Shown: positions 17,573 through 27,790, counted from the stretch's first letter. The stretch is DNA of 64,000 nt from Dermacoccus abyssi (GCF_034541975.1 NZ_JAVYJM010000001.1), one strand, 5' to 3'. A program made the numbers and translations. The notes: a model not told the origin generated them from the sequence alone.

Positions 17573-18751
17573 TCAGCTCGCGGGGGTGGCGTCGCACTTG
17601 CTGCCAAGCTGCGTCATCGCAGCCTTGACACGGCCGTAGGCGTCGGCGTTCTTCGTCGGCGTCGCGAGTTCGATGACGTGCCCGGCGAGGTTGACGTGCG
17701 TCGGCTGGTAGGTGAGCTGCTGCGTCACCTTGCCGTCGTCACCCTTCGTCAGCTTCACGTCGACGATCATGCCGTCCTGCGTCGCCGGCTTGAGCGAGGG
17801 GTTGACGCTCGGGCTCTGATTGCTGATGAAGTTGCCCATGCCGTAGACGACGTACTTGCCGTTGATCTTCTCGCAAGGCTGAGCGACGTGGACGTGCGTG
17901 CCGAGGATGAGGTCCACCTCCGGTGACTCGAGGAGCTTCTTGGCCAACTCCCGCTGCTCCGGGCTCGCGTCCGAGCTGTACTCCGGGCCCCAGTGCATGC
18001 TGAGGACGACGACGTCGGCGCCGTCGGCCTTCGCCTTGCGCGCGTCGGCGAGGATGCCCTCGGCCTTGACGACGGGGAACTGCCAGTACTTCAACCACGG
18101 CAGATCCGCGGGCACGTGCGTGTTGGACGCGGCCTCGTTGCCCGTCGTGTACGAGTAGGCGAGATGGGCGACCTTGAGGCCCTTGACGTCGTAGGTGACG
18201 GGCTTCTGGGCGTCGGTGTTCTCCGGTGACGGGCCCTGGTTCTTCAGCCCGGCGTCGTCGAGCACCTTCTTCGTCGATGCGACACCCGCGAGGCCGCGGT
18301 CGACGACGTGGTTTCCGACGCGGTCGCAGCCGTCGAAGCCGGTGCGCTTGAGCGTGCCGGCCACCTCGTGCGGCACGTTGAACGACATCGTCGCCGGAAT
18401 CGAGAGGTTCGTGTTGTCGACCGACAGCGGCGTTTCCATGTGGCAGATCGCGAGGTCGAGGTCGCTGATCGGCTTCTTCACCGCGGCGAACATCGGGTCG
18501 AAGTCGTAGCCCGACCCACCCGCGTTGGCCTTCGCGCGATCGCGCACCGGTGTGTGGATGAGAATGTCGCCCGACCCTCCGATGTGAACGACCTGACCCT
18601 CTTTCAGTGCCGAGCCGGGTGCCGACGACGACGCGGACGACCTGCCGACTGACGGCGTCGCGCCGCCGGTCTCGTCGTCACCCGAACTGCACCCTGTCGA
18701 TGCGACGAGCAGCGTCGTCGCTGTGATGATGCTCCATAGCGTTCTCCCCAT
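17573..18751 (-). CDS. CapA-family lipoprotein (PGA_cap metallophosphatase-like)
   Basis: A 392-residue exported protein with a lipobox (LLVASTGC). The CapA/PGA_cap fold of calcineurin-like metallohydrolases is recognisable from GSGDILIH, CHMETPL, RVGNHVVDRG (usually ANNHxxDxG), VLSMHWGPEY and LGTHVHVAQP, which supply the metal ligands. CapA takes part in poly-gamma-glutamate export in Bacillus, but no pgs/cap genes accompany this copy, so a free-standing cell-envelope phosphodiesterase is as likely. It is monocistronic and convergent with the TerD gene. Confidence 0.88.
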   Translation of the reverse strand: MGRTLWSIITATTLLVASTGCSSGDDETGGATPSVGRSSASSSAPGSALKEGQVVHIGGSGDILIHTPVRDRAKANAGGSGYDFDPMFAAVKKPISDLDLAICHMETPLSVDNTNLSIPATMSFNVPHEVAGTLKRTGFDGCDRVGNHVVDRGLAGVASTKKVLDDAGLKNQGPSPENTDAQKPVTYDVKGLKVAHLAYSYTTGNEAASNTHVPADLPWLKYWQFPVVKAEGILADARKAKADGADVVVLSMHWGPEYSSDASPEQRELAKKLLESPEVDLILGTHVHVAQPCEKINGKYVVYGMGNFISNQSPSVNPSLKPATQDGMIVDVKLTKGDDGKVTQQLTYQPTHVNLAGHVIELATPTKNADAYGRVKAAMTQLGSKCDATPAS

Positions 18752-18856
18752 GAGGCCACGGTAGGTCGCCGACCCGCGGCCATGACGGTTTGCGCACCCC
18801 CGTTTGCGTGATCGTCATCTTGGGGATGGCATCCCCGAACGAAGCGCCGGATGCGA

Positions 18857-18899
18857 CGACGCCGGGCCGCCCCCTTGCTCAGGGGACGACCCGGCGTCG
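18857..18899 (-). terminator. hairpin downstream of ppa
   Basis: CGACGCCGGG (18857-18866) pairs with CCCGGCGTCG (18890-18899), with an inner CCCCT/AGGGG stem. No U-run follows on the minus strand, so efficiency is uncertain. Confidence 0.55.
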
Positions 18900-18920
18900 C
18901 CAACGCTGCCGACCGGTGGC

Positions 18921-19511
18921 TCAGGCCTCCGGCTTGTCGGCCTGGCTGTCGCCCGGCGCCTTGTCGATCGAGCGGATCGTCTCGTCGGCGGAGTGACCCG
19001 GCATCGCCCAACGGGCCGTCGTCATGCCCTCGGCCTTGGCGCGCTCGAGGGCGTCCTCGACGGTCTTGGCGGCGTCGTCCGCGCCGATCCAGTGCGACCC
19101 CTCCTCGACTGACTTACCCGGCTCGAGCGCCTTGTAGGTCTCGAAGAAGTGCTGCATCTCGCTGAGCGTGAAGTCCGAGATGTCCTTGATGTCCGTGACG
19201 TGGTCCTGGCGGGGGTCACCCGCGGGGACGCACAGGATCTTGTCGTCGCCACCGGCCTCGTCGACCATCTTGAAGACGCCGATCGAGCGCGCACGCACGA
19301 CACAGCCGGGGAACGTGGGCTCGTCGATGAGCAGCAGCGCGTCCAGCGGGTCGCCGTCCTCACCGAGGGTGTCCTCGATGTAGCCGTAGTCGGCCGGGTA
19401 GTGCATCGCCGTGAAGAGGATGCGGTCCAGACGGATGCGACCGGTCTCGTGGTCGATCTCGTACTTGTTGCGCGTGCCGCGCGGAATCTCGATGGTGACG
19501 TCGAACTCCAT
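18921..19511 (-). CDS. ppa: inorganic pyrophosphatase
   Basis: Hydrolyses pyrophosphate and so pulls biosynthetic reactions forward. The 196-residue, family I enzyme shows IEIPRGTRNKYEID, YPADYGYIEDTLGEDGDPLDALL with the essential DGDPLD, and DDKILCVP. About 30 extra C-terminal residues are acidic and poorly conserved. It diverges from dacB, with about 80 bp between them. Confidence 0.97.
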   Translation of the reverse strand: MEFDVTIEIPRGTRNKYEIDHETGRIRLDRILFTAMHYPADYGYIEDTLGEDGDPLDALLLIDEPTFPGCVVRARSIGVFKMVDEAGGDDKILCVPAGDPRQDHVTDIKDISDFTLSEMQHFFETYKALEPGKSVEEGSHWIGADDAAKTVEDALERAKAEGMTTARWAMPGHSADETIRSIDKAPGDSQADKPEA

Positions 19512-19594
19512 GGTTCGTGGCCCTCCGATAGCTGGTGTAATAGTCCCTGCTCAGTGTTCCGTACTGGGACGGCGAATGGGAAACGAGGGTGTCG

Positions 19595-20995
19595 ATGTCG
19601 GCGAAGAAGTGGGCGAGCGCTGGGCTCGTCGTCGCACTTCTCGGCGGGTACGCCACCCTCGACACCTTCGACGTGGCACCCGGCGTGCTCACGCTCGAGC
19701 GAGGCAACGAGCCGCGAACCGTCACCCACGACGGCACGACGTACGAGCCGGTGCGCGGGGTCTCCTCCGCACCCGCGCTACCCGCCGCCGCGAACGGCCC
19801 GGCGCCGTCGGCCGATGCGGTCAAGAGGAGCGTCGAGACGTCCCTCAAGAGCACGTGGCTGGGGCCGACGACGGCCGTCACGGTGCGGGACGCCGACACG
19901 GGTGAGGTTCTCTACGAGCACGATTCGAACAAGGCGACCACGCCCGCGTCCGTGACGAAGCTGGCGTCGGCGTTCGCCGTCGCTCACAGCGACCTTCCGC
20001 TCGAGAAGGGGCTGAAGACCCGCACCACACTGAGCGGGACGACCCTGACGCTCGTCGGCGGCGGCGACATGGTTCTCGCGCCGGGTGCGGGCGACGGTTC
20101 CAAGATTGCCGGGCACGCAGGGCTCGGCGATCTCGCTGCGTCGACGGCGGCGCAGCTGAAGAAGCGCGGCCTGACGTCGGTCACCCTCGACACGAACACC
20201 TCCTACGCCGACGGCCCCGACACGGCGAAGGGGTGGGAGGAAGGCTTCCTCTCCTACGGGTTCACCGCCCGCATCTCCACGCTCGCGCTCGCGGACGACC
20301 GCGCCGACAACCGCACGCCGGCCGTGGCCGACCCGACGAAGAACGCCGCCGACGCGTTCACGCGCGAACTCGCAAAGCGCGGCATCAAGGCCACCTACGG
20401 CAGGAACGTGAAGACCGCGACGAGCGGCACGGAGCTCGCGTCCGTGGAATCGGCTCCTGTGCTCGACCTGCTCGGGCTCGCACTGCAGGACTCGGACAAC
20501 GCGATGGCCGAATCCCTCGCGCGCCAGGCCGCGGCAGCCGAAGGAGTCCACGGCGACAGCACGGTTGTCGGAACCTGGGTGACGAAGAAGTTGAAGGACG
20601 AGGGTGTCGACGTCTCCGGCATGAAGCTCGCCGACGCGAGCGGTCTCTCCAAGGGGACGACGCTGCCGGTGCGCATCATCGGCGACATCCTGTCGCGAGC
20701 CACGAGCGGCAAGGACGCGAAGTACGCGGAGGTCGTCTCGCGGCTGCCCGTGTCGGCGTGGAACGGAACGCTGCACGACCGCTACACGCGTACCGAGTCC
20801 GAGGCCGGCGCAGGCCTCGTGCATGCGAAGACGGGCTCGTTGAGGGGCGTCTCGTCGCTGGCCGGTGAACTGCGTACGGTCGGTGGCCACCGTCTCGTCT
20901 TCGCCGTGACGACGAACGGTGACTTCCCCCAGGGGCCGGTGGGCGCGAAAACGGCCGTCGACCACCTCGTCGCCCAGTTGACGACATTGAAGTGA
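19595..20995 (+). CDS. dacB: D-alanyl-D-alanine carboxypeptidase/endopeptidase (PBP4 class)
   Basis: A 466-residue exported peptidoglycan enzyme that trims or cleaves peptide cross-links. An N-terminal hydrophobic segment (about residues 8-22) serves as signal or anchor. The three penicillin-binding motifs are visible: SxxK in TPASVTKLASA, SxN in LQDSDNAMAE and KTG in HAKTGSLRG. The large insertion between the first two motifs is typical of class C (PBP4) enzymes. The ATG at 19595 is preferred to GTG 19589 because GAGGG stands 5-6 nt upstream of it. Confidence 0.93.
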   Translation: MSAKKWASAGLVVALLGGYATLDTFDVAPGVLTLERGNEPRTVTHDGTTYEPVRGVSSAPALPAAANGPAPSADAVKRSVETSLKSTWLGPTTAVTVRDADTGEVLYEHDSNKATTPASVTKLASAFAVAHSDLPLEKGLKTRTTLSGTTLTLVGGGDMVLAPGAGDGSKIAGHAGLGDLAASTAAQLKKRGLTSVTLDTNTSYADGPDTAKGWEEGFLSYGFTARISTLALADDRADNRTPAVADPTKNAADAFTRELAKRGIKATYGRNVKTATSGTELASVESAPVLDLLGLALQDSDNAMAESLARQAAAAEGVHGDSTVVGTWVTKKLKDEGVDVSGMKLADASGLSKGTTLPVRIIGDILSRATSGKDAKYAEVVSRLPVSAWNGTLHDRYTRTESEAGAGLVHAKTGSLRGVSSLAGELRTVGGHRLVFAVTTNGDFPQGPVGAKTAVDHLVAQLTTLK

Positions 20996-21016
20996 TCGAC
21001 GGCCGTTCGTGCGTGG

Positions 21017-21031
21017 CCCTCGAGGCGAGGG
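21017..21031. terminator. short hairpin between convergent dacB and surface protein genes
   Basis: CCCTCG-AGG-CGAGGG, a 6-bp stem with a 3-nt loop, occupies the gap between the two stop codons. Confidence 0.4.
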
Positions 21032-22108
21032 TCAGCCGCGGCGGCGGCGAGTGGCGAAGGCTCCGGCTCCGATGAGACCGGCTCCGGCGAGGGCGCCGAC
21101 GCCCCAGACCGTCGAGTTGTCACCGTCGTTGTAGTCGGTGTTCACCTTCGGGCCCTCCGAGGCCTTCGGCGCGGAACCCTGCGCGGGGGCAGCGCCCGAC
21201 TTCGTCGGCGTCGAACCCGTGGGGGCCTGCGGCGTCGTTGTCGAGCCGCCGTTCGTGGCACCGGGGATCGTCACGTTGACTGATCTGCTGATCTGCTGAC
21301 CGGCGCCGCCGGTGCAGACGGTGGCGTTCAGCGTCACCTTGTAGGTGCCCGGGCCGGCGAAGCGGAAGGTGGCGGGGTCACCGGTCAGCGCCGACGTGTT
21401 CACCGGCACCGAACCCGACGTCGTGCAGGCGGCAACGCCGCTGTCACCCGCCGCATTGCCGGTGATCTGGGTCGCACCCTTGGGCGCCACCAGGCTGAAG
21501 CTGATGGGCAGGGCCACTCGTTCGCGCTTTCCCCCGATGAGCATCTCGTGCTGGGTGCCGGTGAGGTAGGGCGTGAGCGTCGCGGTGTTGCCCTTGACGG
21601 TGTAGCGGATGTGCGGGGTCACGCCGACCTTGGCCGGCGTGGTCGTCGTCGTACCGTCGGCTCCGACGGTGACCTTGTACTTCTTCGTCAACCCGTCGTT
21701 GCCCGTAGTGCCGCAGTAGTAGCCGGTGACCGTGATCGTGTACGTTCCCGGCTTCGCGTAGGTGTGCTTGAGGCCCGTGACCTTGTCCTTGAACGTGGTC
21801 GTCTCACCGGACGAAGCGCAGGTCGAGCCGCCCATGCCGTCGCCTCCGGTGACCGGCGTACCGTCGCCGTAATCGATGTCGAAGCCCGCGGACTCACCGT
21901 CCGAGTAGGCCTTGCCGTCGGCCATCTTCATGAACTGGGAGCCCTCGCCGAGGTAGGTGAGGGTGACGGTGTTTCCGCTGACCTTCGTGGTGACTTCCAC
22001 GTTGATGCCGGGAACGTTCGTACCTGCGTGAGCCGGAGCGGCGAGGGCCATGATTCCCATGGCGGACGCGGCAGCGACGGTGGGGGCCATGCGCGATGTG
22101 CGGAACAT
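21032..22108 (-). CDS. secreted surface protein with PKD-like region and C-terminal GPKVNTDY-TM-RRRRG signal
   Basis: A 358-residue exported protein. A signal peptide ends near AHA-GT (about residue 28). Residues 30-140 include a PKD/Ig-like beta-sandwich (FDIDYGDGTPV, HTYAKPGTYTITVTGYYC), and a second similar module (about 155-270) ends with GPGTYKVTLNATVC; paired cysteines probably form disulfides. A Thr/Pro/Ala-rich stalk follows. The C terminus is tripartite: GPKVNTDY (from residue 319), a hydrophobic segment (WGVGALAGAGLIGAGAFA) and RRRRG. It resembles a cell-wall sorting signal but has no LPxTG or LAxTG. The same arrangement recurs in the surface protein ending at 30431. Function unknown; adhesin or wall structural role likely. 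Confidence 0.85.
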   Translation of the reverse strand: MFRTSRMAPTVAAASAMGIMALAAPAHAGTNVPGINVEVTTKVSGNTVTLTYLGEGSQFMKMADGKAYSDGESAGFDIDYGDGTPVTGGDGMGGSTCASSGETTTFKDKVTGLKHTYAKPGTYTITVTGYYCGTTGNDGLTKKYKVTVGADGTTTTTPAKVGVTPHIRYTVKGNTATLTPYLTGTQHEMLIGGKRERVALPISFSLVAPKGATQITGNAAGDSGVAACTTSGSVPVNTSALTGDPATFRFAGPGTYKVTLNATVCTGGAGQQISRSVNVTIPGATNGGSTTTPQAPTGSTPTKSGAAPAQGSAPKASEGPKVNTDYNDGDNSTVWGVGALAGAGLIGAGAFATRRRRG

Positions 22109-22268
22109 GATGACTCCTTGGGTTGGGAGCGGCGCCTTGTGCGTCGGCTACAGGAGTGAGACGCGACACACTCGTGGTCGGGTTCCGTCGAAAGGCGGAG
22201 ATTTTCGGCAGGCGATCCGGGGCGGCCCTCGAAAACAGCGTGATTCCGGGGTCGTCAGGGCTTCGCGC

Positions 22269-22274
22269 TAGCCT
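22269..22274 (+). promoter_or_regulatory. -10 box of a leaderless promoter
   Basis: TAGCCT ends 7 nt before the ATG at 22282. It decides that start over longer in-frame options upstream. The rest of the 170-bp divergent spacer shows no other clear element. Confidence 0.5.
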
Positions 22275-22281
22275 GAGATTC

Positions 22282-23337
22282 ATGGCAGACCCCACGTACA
22301 TCGACTGGCGATTCGCACGATCGTCGGGCCGCCGACTGAGCACGGCAGGGCCCCGGCTCGAGGCGAACGAGATGGCCGAGGTCGTTGCCGAGCTGCGTGA
22401 CGCTGCCGTGCGTGCGCACGATCCGGTCGCCGAAACGGCGCAGCTCGGCACAGATGGTGACCTGGGGCCGGTGCACATCGTCGACAGGGCCACGTGGATC
22501 GACGTCAATGTCGTCTCGCTGGAGGGCATGCTGGCGCCGGTCGTCGACAAGATCACGGCCAAGCGCCTCGCCGGACCGGTTTCCCGCGCGGTGACGGCGA
22601 AGGTCAGTGGCGGTGAACTCGGCGGCCTCATGGCGTTCATGTCGAGCAAGGTGCTCGGCCAGTACGACATTGCACCGGGTGGCACGCCGTCACTCATGCT
22701 CGTGGCCCCGAACGTCGTCGCGGTGGAACGCGAACTCGATGTCGACCCCCACGACTTCCGTCTCTGGGTGTGTCTGCACGAAGAGACCCACCGGGTTCAG
22801 TTCACGGCCGTGCCGTGGCTGCGCGAGCACGTCGTGAGCGGAGCCCGCGATCTCCTCGTCGAGATGGCGCCCACGCCCGAGGAGATGGCCGAGCGTGTCG
22901 GCGAGATGGCCAATCGGCTGCCCGAGGTTTTCCGCGAGGGCTCGATGGGCCTCACGGATCTGTTCGCCACGCCGGAGCAGCGTGAACGTATGGCCCAGCT
23001 GACGGCCGTCATGTCGTTGCTCGAGGGGCACGCCGACGTCGTCATGGACGACGTGGGTCCGCAGGTCGTGCCGAGCGTCGAGACCATCCGCGCCCGGTTC
23101 GGTGAGCGTCGTGACGGCCTCGGCAATGTCGATCGCCTGCTGCGCCGCCTCATGGGACTCGAAGCGAAGATGCGTCAGTACAAGGACGGTGCGGCGTTCG
23201 TGCGATCGGTGCAGAGCAAGGTCGGGGTCGAGGGTTTCAACGCTGTCTGGGCGGAACCGGTCAACCTGCCGACGCCCGCGGAGATCCAGCGCCCGCAGCT
23301 GTGGGTCGAGCGCGTCCACGGCTCCCTGTTCAAGTAG
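22282..23337 (+). CDS. zinc-dependent metalloprotease-like protein (DUF2342)
   Basis: A 351-residue protein of the DUF2342 family (earlier labelled coenzyme-F420-associated), conserved next to tilS-hpt in actinobacteria. The zincin signature is HEETHRVQF, with a downstream glutamate in LLEGHADVVMDD, as in gluzincins. The N terminus starts with DWRFARSSGRRL. No signal peptide is visible, so it is probably cytoplasmic. Peptidase activity and substrate are inferred from the motif only. The tilS start lies 10 bp after its stop. Confidence 0.88.
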   Translation: MADPTYIDWRFARSSGRRLSTAGPRLEANEMAEVVAELRDAAVRAHDPVAETAQLGTDGDLGPVHIVDRATWIDVNVVSLEGMLAPVVDKITAKRLAGPVSRAVTAKVSGGELGGLMAFMSSKVLGQYDIAPGGTPSLMLVAPNVVAVERELDVDPHDFRLWVCLHEETHRVQFTAVPWLREHVVSGARDLLVEMAPTPEEMAERVGEMANRLPEVFREGSMGLTDLFATPEQRERMAQLTAVMSLLEGHADVVMDDVGPQVVPSVETIRARFGERRDGLGNVDRLLRRLMGLEAKMRQYKDGAAFVRSVQSKVGVEGFNAVWAEPVNLPTPAEIQRPQLWVERVHGSLFK

Positions 23338-23347
23338 GTCATCTTCC

Positions 23348-24415
23348 ATGCCCGGCCCCCCTCCCGCTGTCGCGCTGACGCGCCTCGCCGTTCGTCACGG
23401 GCTGCGGCGTGCTTTCGCGCGTCACAACCCGCGCCACGGAGTGCCGCGCGTCGCCGTGGGCGTGAGCGGGGGAGCCGACTCCCTTGCGCTGGCAGCGGCG
23501 CTCGCGTTCGAGGCGCCCAAGCAGGACGTCGAGGTCGACGTCGTCATCGTCGATCACGGGCTGCAGAAGGCTTCGGCCGAGGTCGCCGCTCGAGCGGCGA
23601 ACGCGTGCACCGAGCAGCTCGGGTACGCGCCGGAGCGGGTGCGTGTCGTGCGGGTCGAGGTCGACGCATTGTCCGCTGACGGGCCCGAAGCCGCCGCCCG
23701 CATCGCTCGTCACGAGGCGCTCCTGAGCGTGGCCGACGAGGTCGGTGCCGCGCGCGTCGTCCTTGCTCACACGGCCGACGACCAAGCCGAACAGGTGCTT
23801 CTTGCGCTGTTGCGGGGCAGCGGAACCACCGCCCTCGCCGGCATGCGCCCCGACCGTGACGGTCTGCTGCGCCCCTTCCTTCTCGGCTCCGACGTCGTGC
23901 CCGGCGGCCCTGTCACCCGGGAACACACGGAAGCGGCCTGCGTGGCACTCGATCTCGAGCCGTGGCACGACCCCCACAACGACGACCTGCGCTACGCCCG
24001 CGTCCGGGCCCGGCGAGCGCTCGGCCTGCTCGAACGCGACCTCGACGCCCCGACGCTGCGCCGCAGTCTCTTCCGGAGCGCGGCCGCGGCCGGTCGGGAC
24101 GCCGACCTGTTCACCCGCCTCACCGACGAGGCCCTCACCCGTCTCACGGGAACCCCGGACGAGACGCAGTGGCCCGCGCACTGGCCGGTCGAAGCGCTCG
24201 GCGCACTCGACCCCGCGCTGCGCATCCGTGCCCTGCGTCGGTTGCTCGTGCTGCACGGTGCACGCTCGAGTGAGCTCGCTCAGCATCACCTCGCCGACGT
24301 CGAGCGGCTGCTCGTCGCCTGGCACGGTCAGGGCCCGATCGACGTGCCCGGCAACGTCGTCGTCAGCCGAATCGGGGGCGAGGTCGTCATCGGCCCGCGC
24401 AATGTCGGACAATGA
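23348..24415 (+). CDS. tilS: tRNA(Ile)-lysidine synthase
   Basis: Converts C34 of tRNA-Ile(CAU) to lysidine. The 355-residue protein has the PP-loop SGGADS (residues 40-45), VDHGLQ, LAHTADDQAEQVLLALLRGSG and RPFL, then the HNDDLRYARVRAR helix. The C-terminal extension is shorter and more diverged than in E. coli, as usual for actinobacteria. It sits in the conserved tilS-hpt-ftsH order. The long open frame upstream belongs to an overlapping frame of the protease gene. Confidence 0.95.
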   Translation: MPGPPPAVALTRLAVRHGLRRAFARHNPRHGVPRVAVGVSGGADSLALAAALAFEAPKQDVEVDVVIVDHGLQKASAEVAARAANACTEQLGYAPERVRVVRVEVDALSADGPEAAARIARHEALLSVADEVGAARVVLAHTADDQAEQVLLALLRGSGTTALAGMRPDRDGLLRPFLLGSDVVPGGPVTREHTEAACVALDLEPWHDPHNDDLRYARVRARRALGLLERDLDAPTLRRSLFRSAAAAGRDADLFTRLTDEALTRLTGTPDETQWPAHWPVEALGALDPALRIRALRRLLVLHGARSSELAQHHLADVERLLVAWHGQGPIDVPGNVVVSRIGGEVVIGPRNVGQ

Positions 24416-24480
24416 CTGGAGCACGCCACGTGGGCGTGCCCGCATCGAGCATGAGTCGCCACGAGCACAAGGAGCCTTCG

Positions 24481-25032
<552 letters not shown>

Positions 25033-25065
25033 CCTGCGCATCCGATCGACCCGTCCGCCGGCATC

Positions 25066-25099
25066 GGTGTGCGCATGTTCGGAACAACCGGCGCACACC
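25066..25099. terminator. 9-bp inverted repeat between hpt and ftsH
   Basis: GGTGTGCGC (25066-25074) pairs perfectly with GCGCACACC (25091-25099) over a 16-nt loop. It may end hpt transcription or act as an operator for ftsH. Two -35-like TTGACG/TTGACA boxes follow at about 25105-25121, so a separate ftsH promoter is likely. Confidence 0.5.
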
Positions 25100-25161
25100 A
25101 CACGTTGACGACGTGTTGACACGCATTCTCGACGAGAGGATCGGGGCCCGCCCCGCATCAC

Positions 25162-27204
25162 ATGAACGGTAAGAAGCTCCTCCGGGCCCCCGGCCTGTGG
25201 ATGATCGTGGCGCTCGGTGCTGCCCTGCTCTTCTACATGGCGAGCAACATCGGCGGGTACTCGCGCATCGACACGTCCCAGGCTGTGTCGCTCATCAACA
25301 GCGACAAGGTCGAAAGCGCCAAGGTGACGCCCGACAGCGTCAGCCTCACGCTGAAGCAGAAGCAGGACATCGGCAGCCTCAAGGGCGTCGAGCGGGTCGA
25401 GGCCGACTACGTCGACGCTCGTGGCGAGCAGATCGTCAACGCGCTCAACGCCCACCGGCCGCCCAAGGGCTTCACCGACGACCCGCAGCGCCAGGGCATC
25501 TTCGTCAGCCTGCTGATGAACCTGCTGCCCATCCTGCTGCTCGTCGGTCTGTTCTGGTTCTTCATGAGCCAGGCGCAGGGCGGCGGCTCCAAGGTGATGC
25601 AGTTCGGCAAGTCGAAGGCCAAGCTGCACAGCAAGGACATGCCGACGACGAAGTTCGCCGACGTCGCCGGTGCCGACGAGGCCGTCGAGGAACTCAAGGA
25701 GATCAAGGACTTCCTCGCCGACCCGGAGAAGTACGAGCGCATCGGCGCCAAGATTCCGCGCGGTGTGCTGCTCTACGGTCCTCCCGGAACGGGTAAGACG
25801 CTCCTCGCGCGCGCCGTTGCCGGTGAGGCCAACGTGCCGTTCTACACGATCTCCGGCTCCGACTTCGTCGAGATGTTCGTCGGTGTCGGTGCGAGCCGTG
25901 TGCGTGACCTGTTCACGCAGGCCAAGGAGAACTCGCCCGCGATCATCTTCGTCGACGAGATCGACGCCGTCGGTCGTCACCGTGGCGCCGGCCTCGGCGG
26001 TGGCCACGACGAGCGCGAGCAGACGCTCAACCAGCTCCTCGTCGAGATGGACGGCTTCGACGACCGCACGCGCGTCATCCTCATCGCCGCGACGAACCGC
26101 CCCGACATTCTCGACCCGGCGCTGCTGCGCCCGGGCCGCTTCGACCGTCAGATCGCCGTCGAGGCCCCCGACATGGGCGGGCGCCACCACATCCTGCAGG
26201 TGCACGCACAGGGCAAGCCGATGTCCAAGGACGTCGACCTCATGTCGGTCGCACGCCGTACGCCGGGCTTCTCCGGTGCGGAGCTCGAGAACGTGCTCAA
26301 CGAGGCCGCGCTGCTCACGGCGCGCACGAACGGCACGATCATCACGAACGAGGCACTCGACGAGGCCATCGACCGCGTCATGGCCGGCCCGCAGAAGAAG
26401 TCGCGCCCGATGAGCGCCAAGGAGCGCAAGGTCACCGCGTACCACGAGGGTGGACATGCGCTCGTCGCCGCGGCGATGAACAACACCGACCCGGTCAGCA
26501 AGATCACGATCATGCCGCGTGGCCGCGCCCTCGGTTACACGATGGTGCTGCCCACCGACGACAAGTACTCGACGACGCGCAACGAGCTGCTCGACCAGCT
26601 CGCCTACGCACTCGGCGGTCGCGTCGCCGAGGAGATGGTCTTCCACGACCCGTCCACCGGTGCGAGCAACGACATCGAGAAGGCCACGAGCATTGCCCGC
26701 AAGATGGTCACGCAGTTCGGCATGAGCGAGAACGTCGGCGCGGTGCACCTCGGCAACTCCGGCGGTGAGGTCTTCCTCGGTCGCGACATGGGCGGCAACA
26801 ACCGCGAGTACTCCGAGGACATCGCTTCGGTCATCGACCGTGAGGTCCGCAAGCTCATCGAGGCGGCGCACGACGAGGCGTGGCGCGCTCTGGGCAACAA
26901 CCGCGACATCCTCGACGCGCTCGTGCTCGAACTGCTCGAGAAGGAGACCCTCGAGGCCGAGCGTCTCGCCGAGATCTTCGCGAACGTCCGCAAGGAGCCG
27001 AAGCGCGACGTGTGGCTCTCGAGCGCCGACCGTCACGTGAGCACCCGTGGCCCGGTCATGACGCCTGCCGAGGAGCGTGCGCTCGCGGCGGGCAAGAACA
27101 TCGACGACAACGAGCCCAAGGACGAGGTCACCCTCTACCCGCCGCAGCCGCCGGCCGGCCCCGGAACGCAGGGGCCCACGGACACGGATCCGGGTCTTGG
27201 CTGA
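25162..27204 (+). CDS. ftsH: ATP-dependent zinc metalloprotease FtsH
   Basis: Membrane-anchored AAA+ protease that degrades damaged membrane and regulatory proteins. The 680 residues contain TM1 (about 9-28), a periplasmic-side domain, TM2 (about 112-134), the AAA module with GPPGTGKT (about 207-214), IIFVDEIDAVG and the SRH arginine region ATNRPDILDPALLRPGRFD (noted in part), then the zinc site HEGGH (about 427-431). The C-terminal tail is Pro-rich and ends over the start of folE, which it overlaps by 8 bp. No strong Shine-Dalgarno precedes the ATG. Confidence 0.98.
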   Translation: MNGKKLLRAPGLWMIVALGAALLFYMASNIGGYSRIDTSQAVSLINSDKVESAKVTPDSVSLTLKQKQDIGSLKGVERVEADYVDARGEQIVNALNAHRPPKGFTDDPQRQGIFVSLLMNLLPILLLVGLFWFFMSQAQGGGSKVMQFGKSKAKLHSKDMPTTKFADVAGADEAVEELKEIKDFLADPEKYERIGAKIPRGVLLYGPPGTGKTLLARAVAGEANVPFYTISGSDFVEMFVGVGASRVRDLFTQAKENSPAIIFVDEIDAVGRHRGAGLGGGHDEREQTLNQLLVEMDGFDDRTRVILIAATNRPDILDPALLRPGRFDRQIAVEAPDMGGRHHILQVHAQGKPMSKDVDLMSVARRTPGFSGAELENVLNEAALLTARTNGTIITNEALDEAIDRVMAGPQKKSRPMSAKERKVTAYHEGGHALVAAAMNNTDPVSKITIMPRGRALGYTMVLPTDDKYSTTRNELLDQLAYALGGRVAEEMVFHDPSTGASNDIEKATSIARKMVTQFGMSENVGAVHLGNSGGEVFLGRDMGGNNREYSEDIASVIDREVRKLIEAAHDEAWRALGNNRDILDALVLELLEKETLEAERLAEIFANVRKEPKRDVWLSSADRHVSTRGPVMTPAEERALAAGKNIDDNEPKDEVTLYPPQPPAGPGTQGPTDTDPGLG

Positions 27205-27790
27205 CACGAACGCCGTGCCGAGCGGCGAGGTCGACCTTCCGCGGATCGAGGCTGCGGTTCGGGAGATCCTCGCCGCCGTCGGTGAGGACCCGGATCGTGA
27301 GGGTCTGCTCGACACTCCGGCCCGCGTCGCCCGCGCCTACGCGGAGACCTTCGTCGGCCTGCGCCAGACGCCGGCCGACGTCCTCGACAAGACGTTCGAC
27401 GTCGAGCACGAGGAGCTCATCCTCGTGCGGGACATCGAGGTCTACTCCACGTGCGAGCACCACCTCGTGCCGTTCCACGGCGTCGCGCACGTCGGCTACA
27501 TCCCGTCTCCCTCGGGGCGCGTGACGGGCCTGTCGAAGCTCGCACGCCTCGTCGACGTGTACGCCAAGCGTCCGCAGGTGCAGGAGCGCCTCACGACGCA
27601 GATCGCGGACGCCCTCGTCGAGCACCTCGACGCGCAGGGCGTCATCGTCGTCATCGAGGCCGAGCACCTGTGCATGTCGATGCGCGGTATCCGTAAGCCG
27701 GGTGCGCGCACCATCACGTCCGCGGTGCGCGGGCAGCTGCGCAACACGGCCACGCGCGCTGAGGCAATGAGCCTCCTCATGGGCAAGTGA
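27197..27790 (+). CDS. folE: GTP cyclohydrolase I
   Basis: First enzyme of folate synthesis, converting GTP to dihydroneopterin triphosphate. The 197-residue protein shows LDTPARVARAYAE, the zinc and catalytic residues in YSTCEHHLVPFHGVAHVGY, KLARLVDVYAKRPQVQERL and EAEHLCMSMRG. The TTG start overlaps the end of ftsH by 8 bp; GTG at 27215 is an alternative but would shorten the N terminus. It leads a tightly coupled folate operon. Confidence 0.95.
   Translation: MADTNAVPSGEVDLPRIEAAVREILAAVGEDPDREGLLDTPARVARAYAETFVGLRQTPADVLDKTFDVEHEELILVRDIEVYSTCEHHLVPFHGVAHVGYIPSPSGRVTGLSKLARLVDVYAKRPQVQERLTTQIADALVEHLDAQGVIVVIEAEHLCMSMRGIRKPGARTITSAVRGQLRNTATRAEAMSLLMGK

Noticed and set aside
18795..18910. 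Small ORFs between CapA-like gene and ppa
   Set aside because: No ribosome site or conserved feature; the segment contains the ppa terminator.
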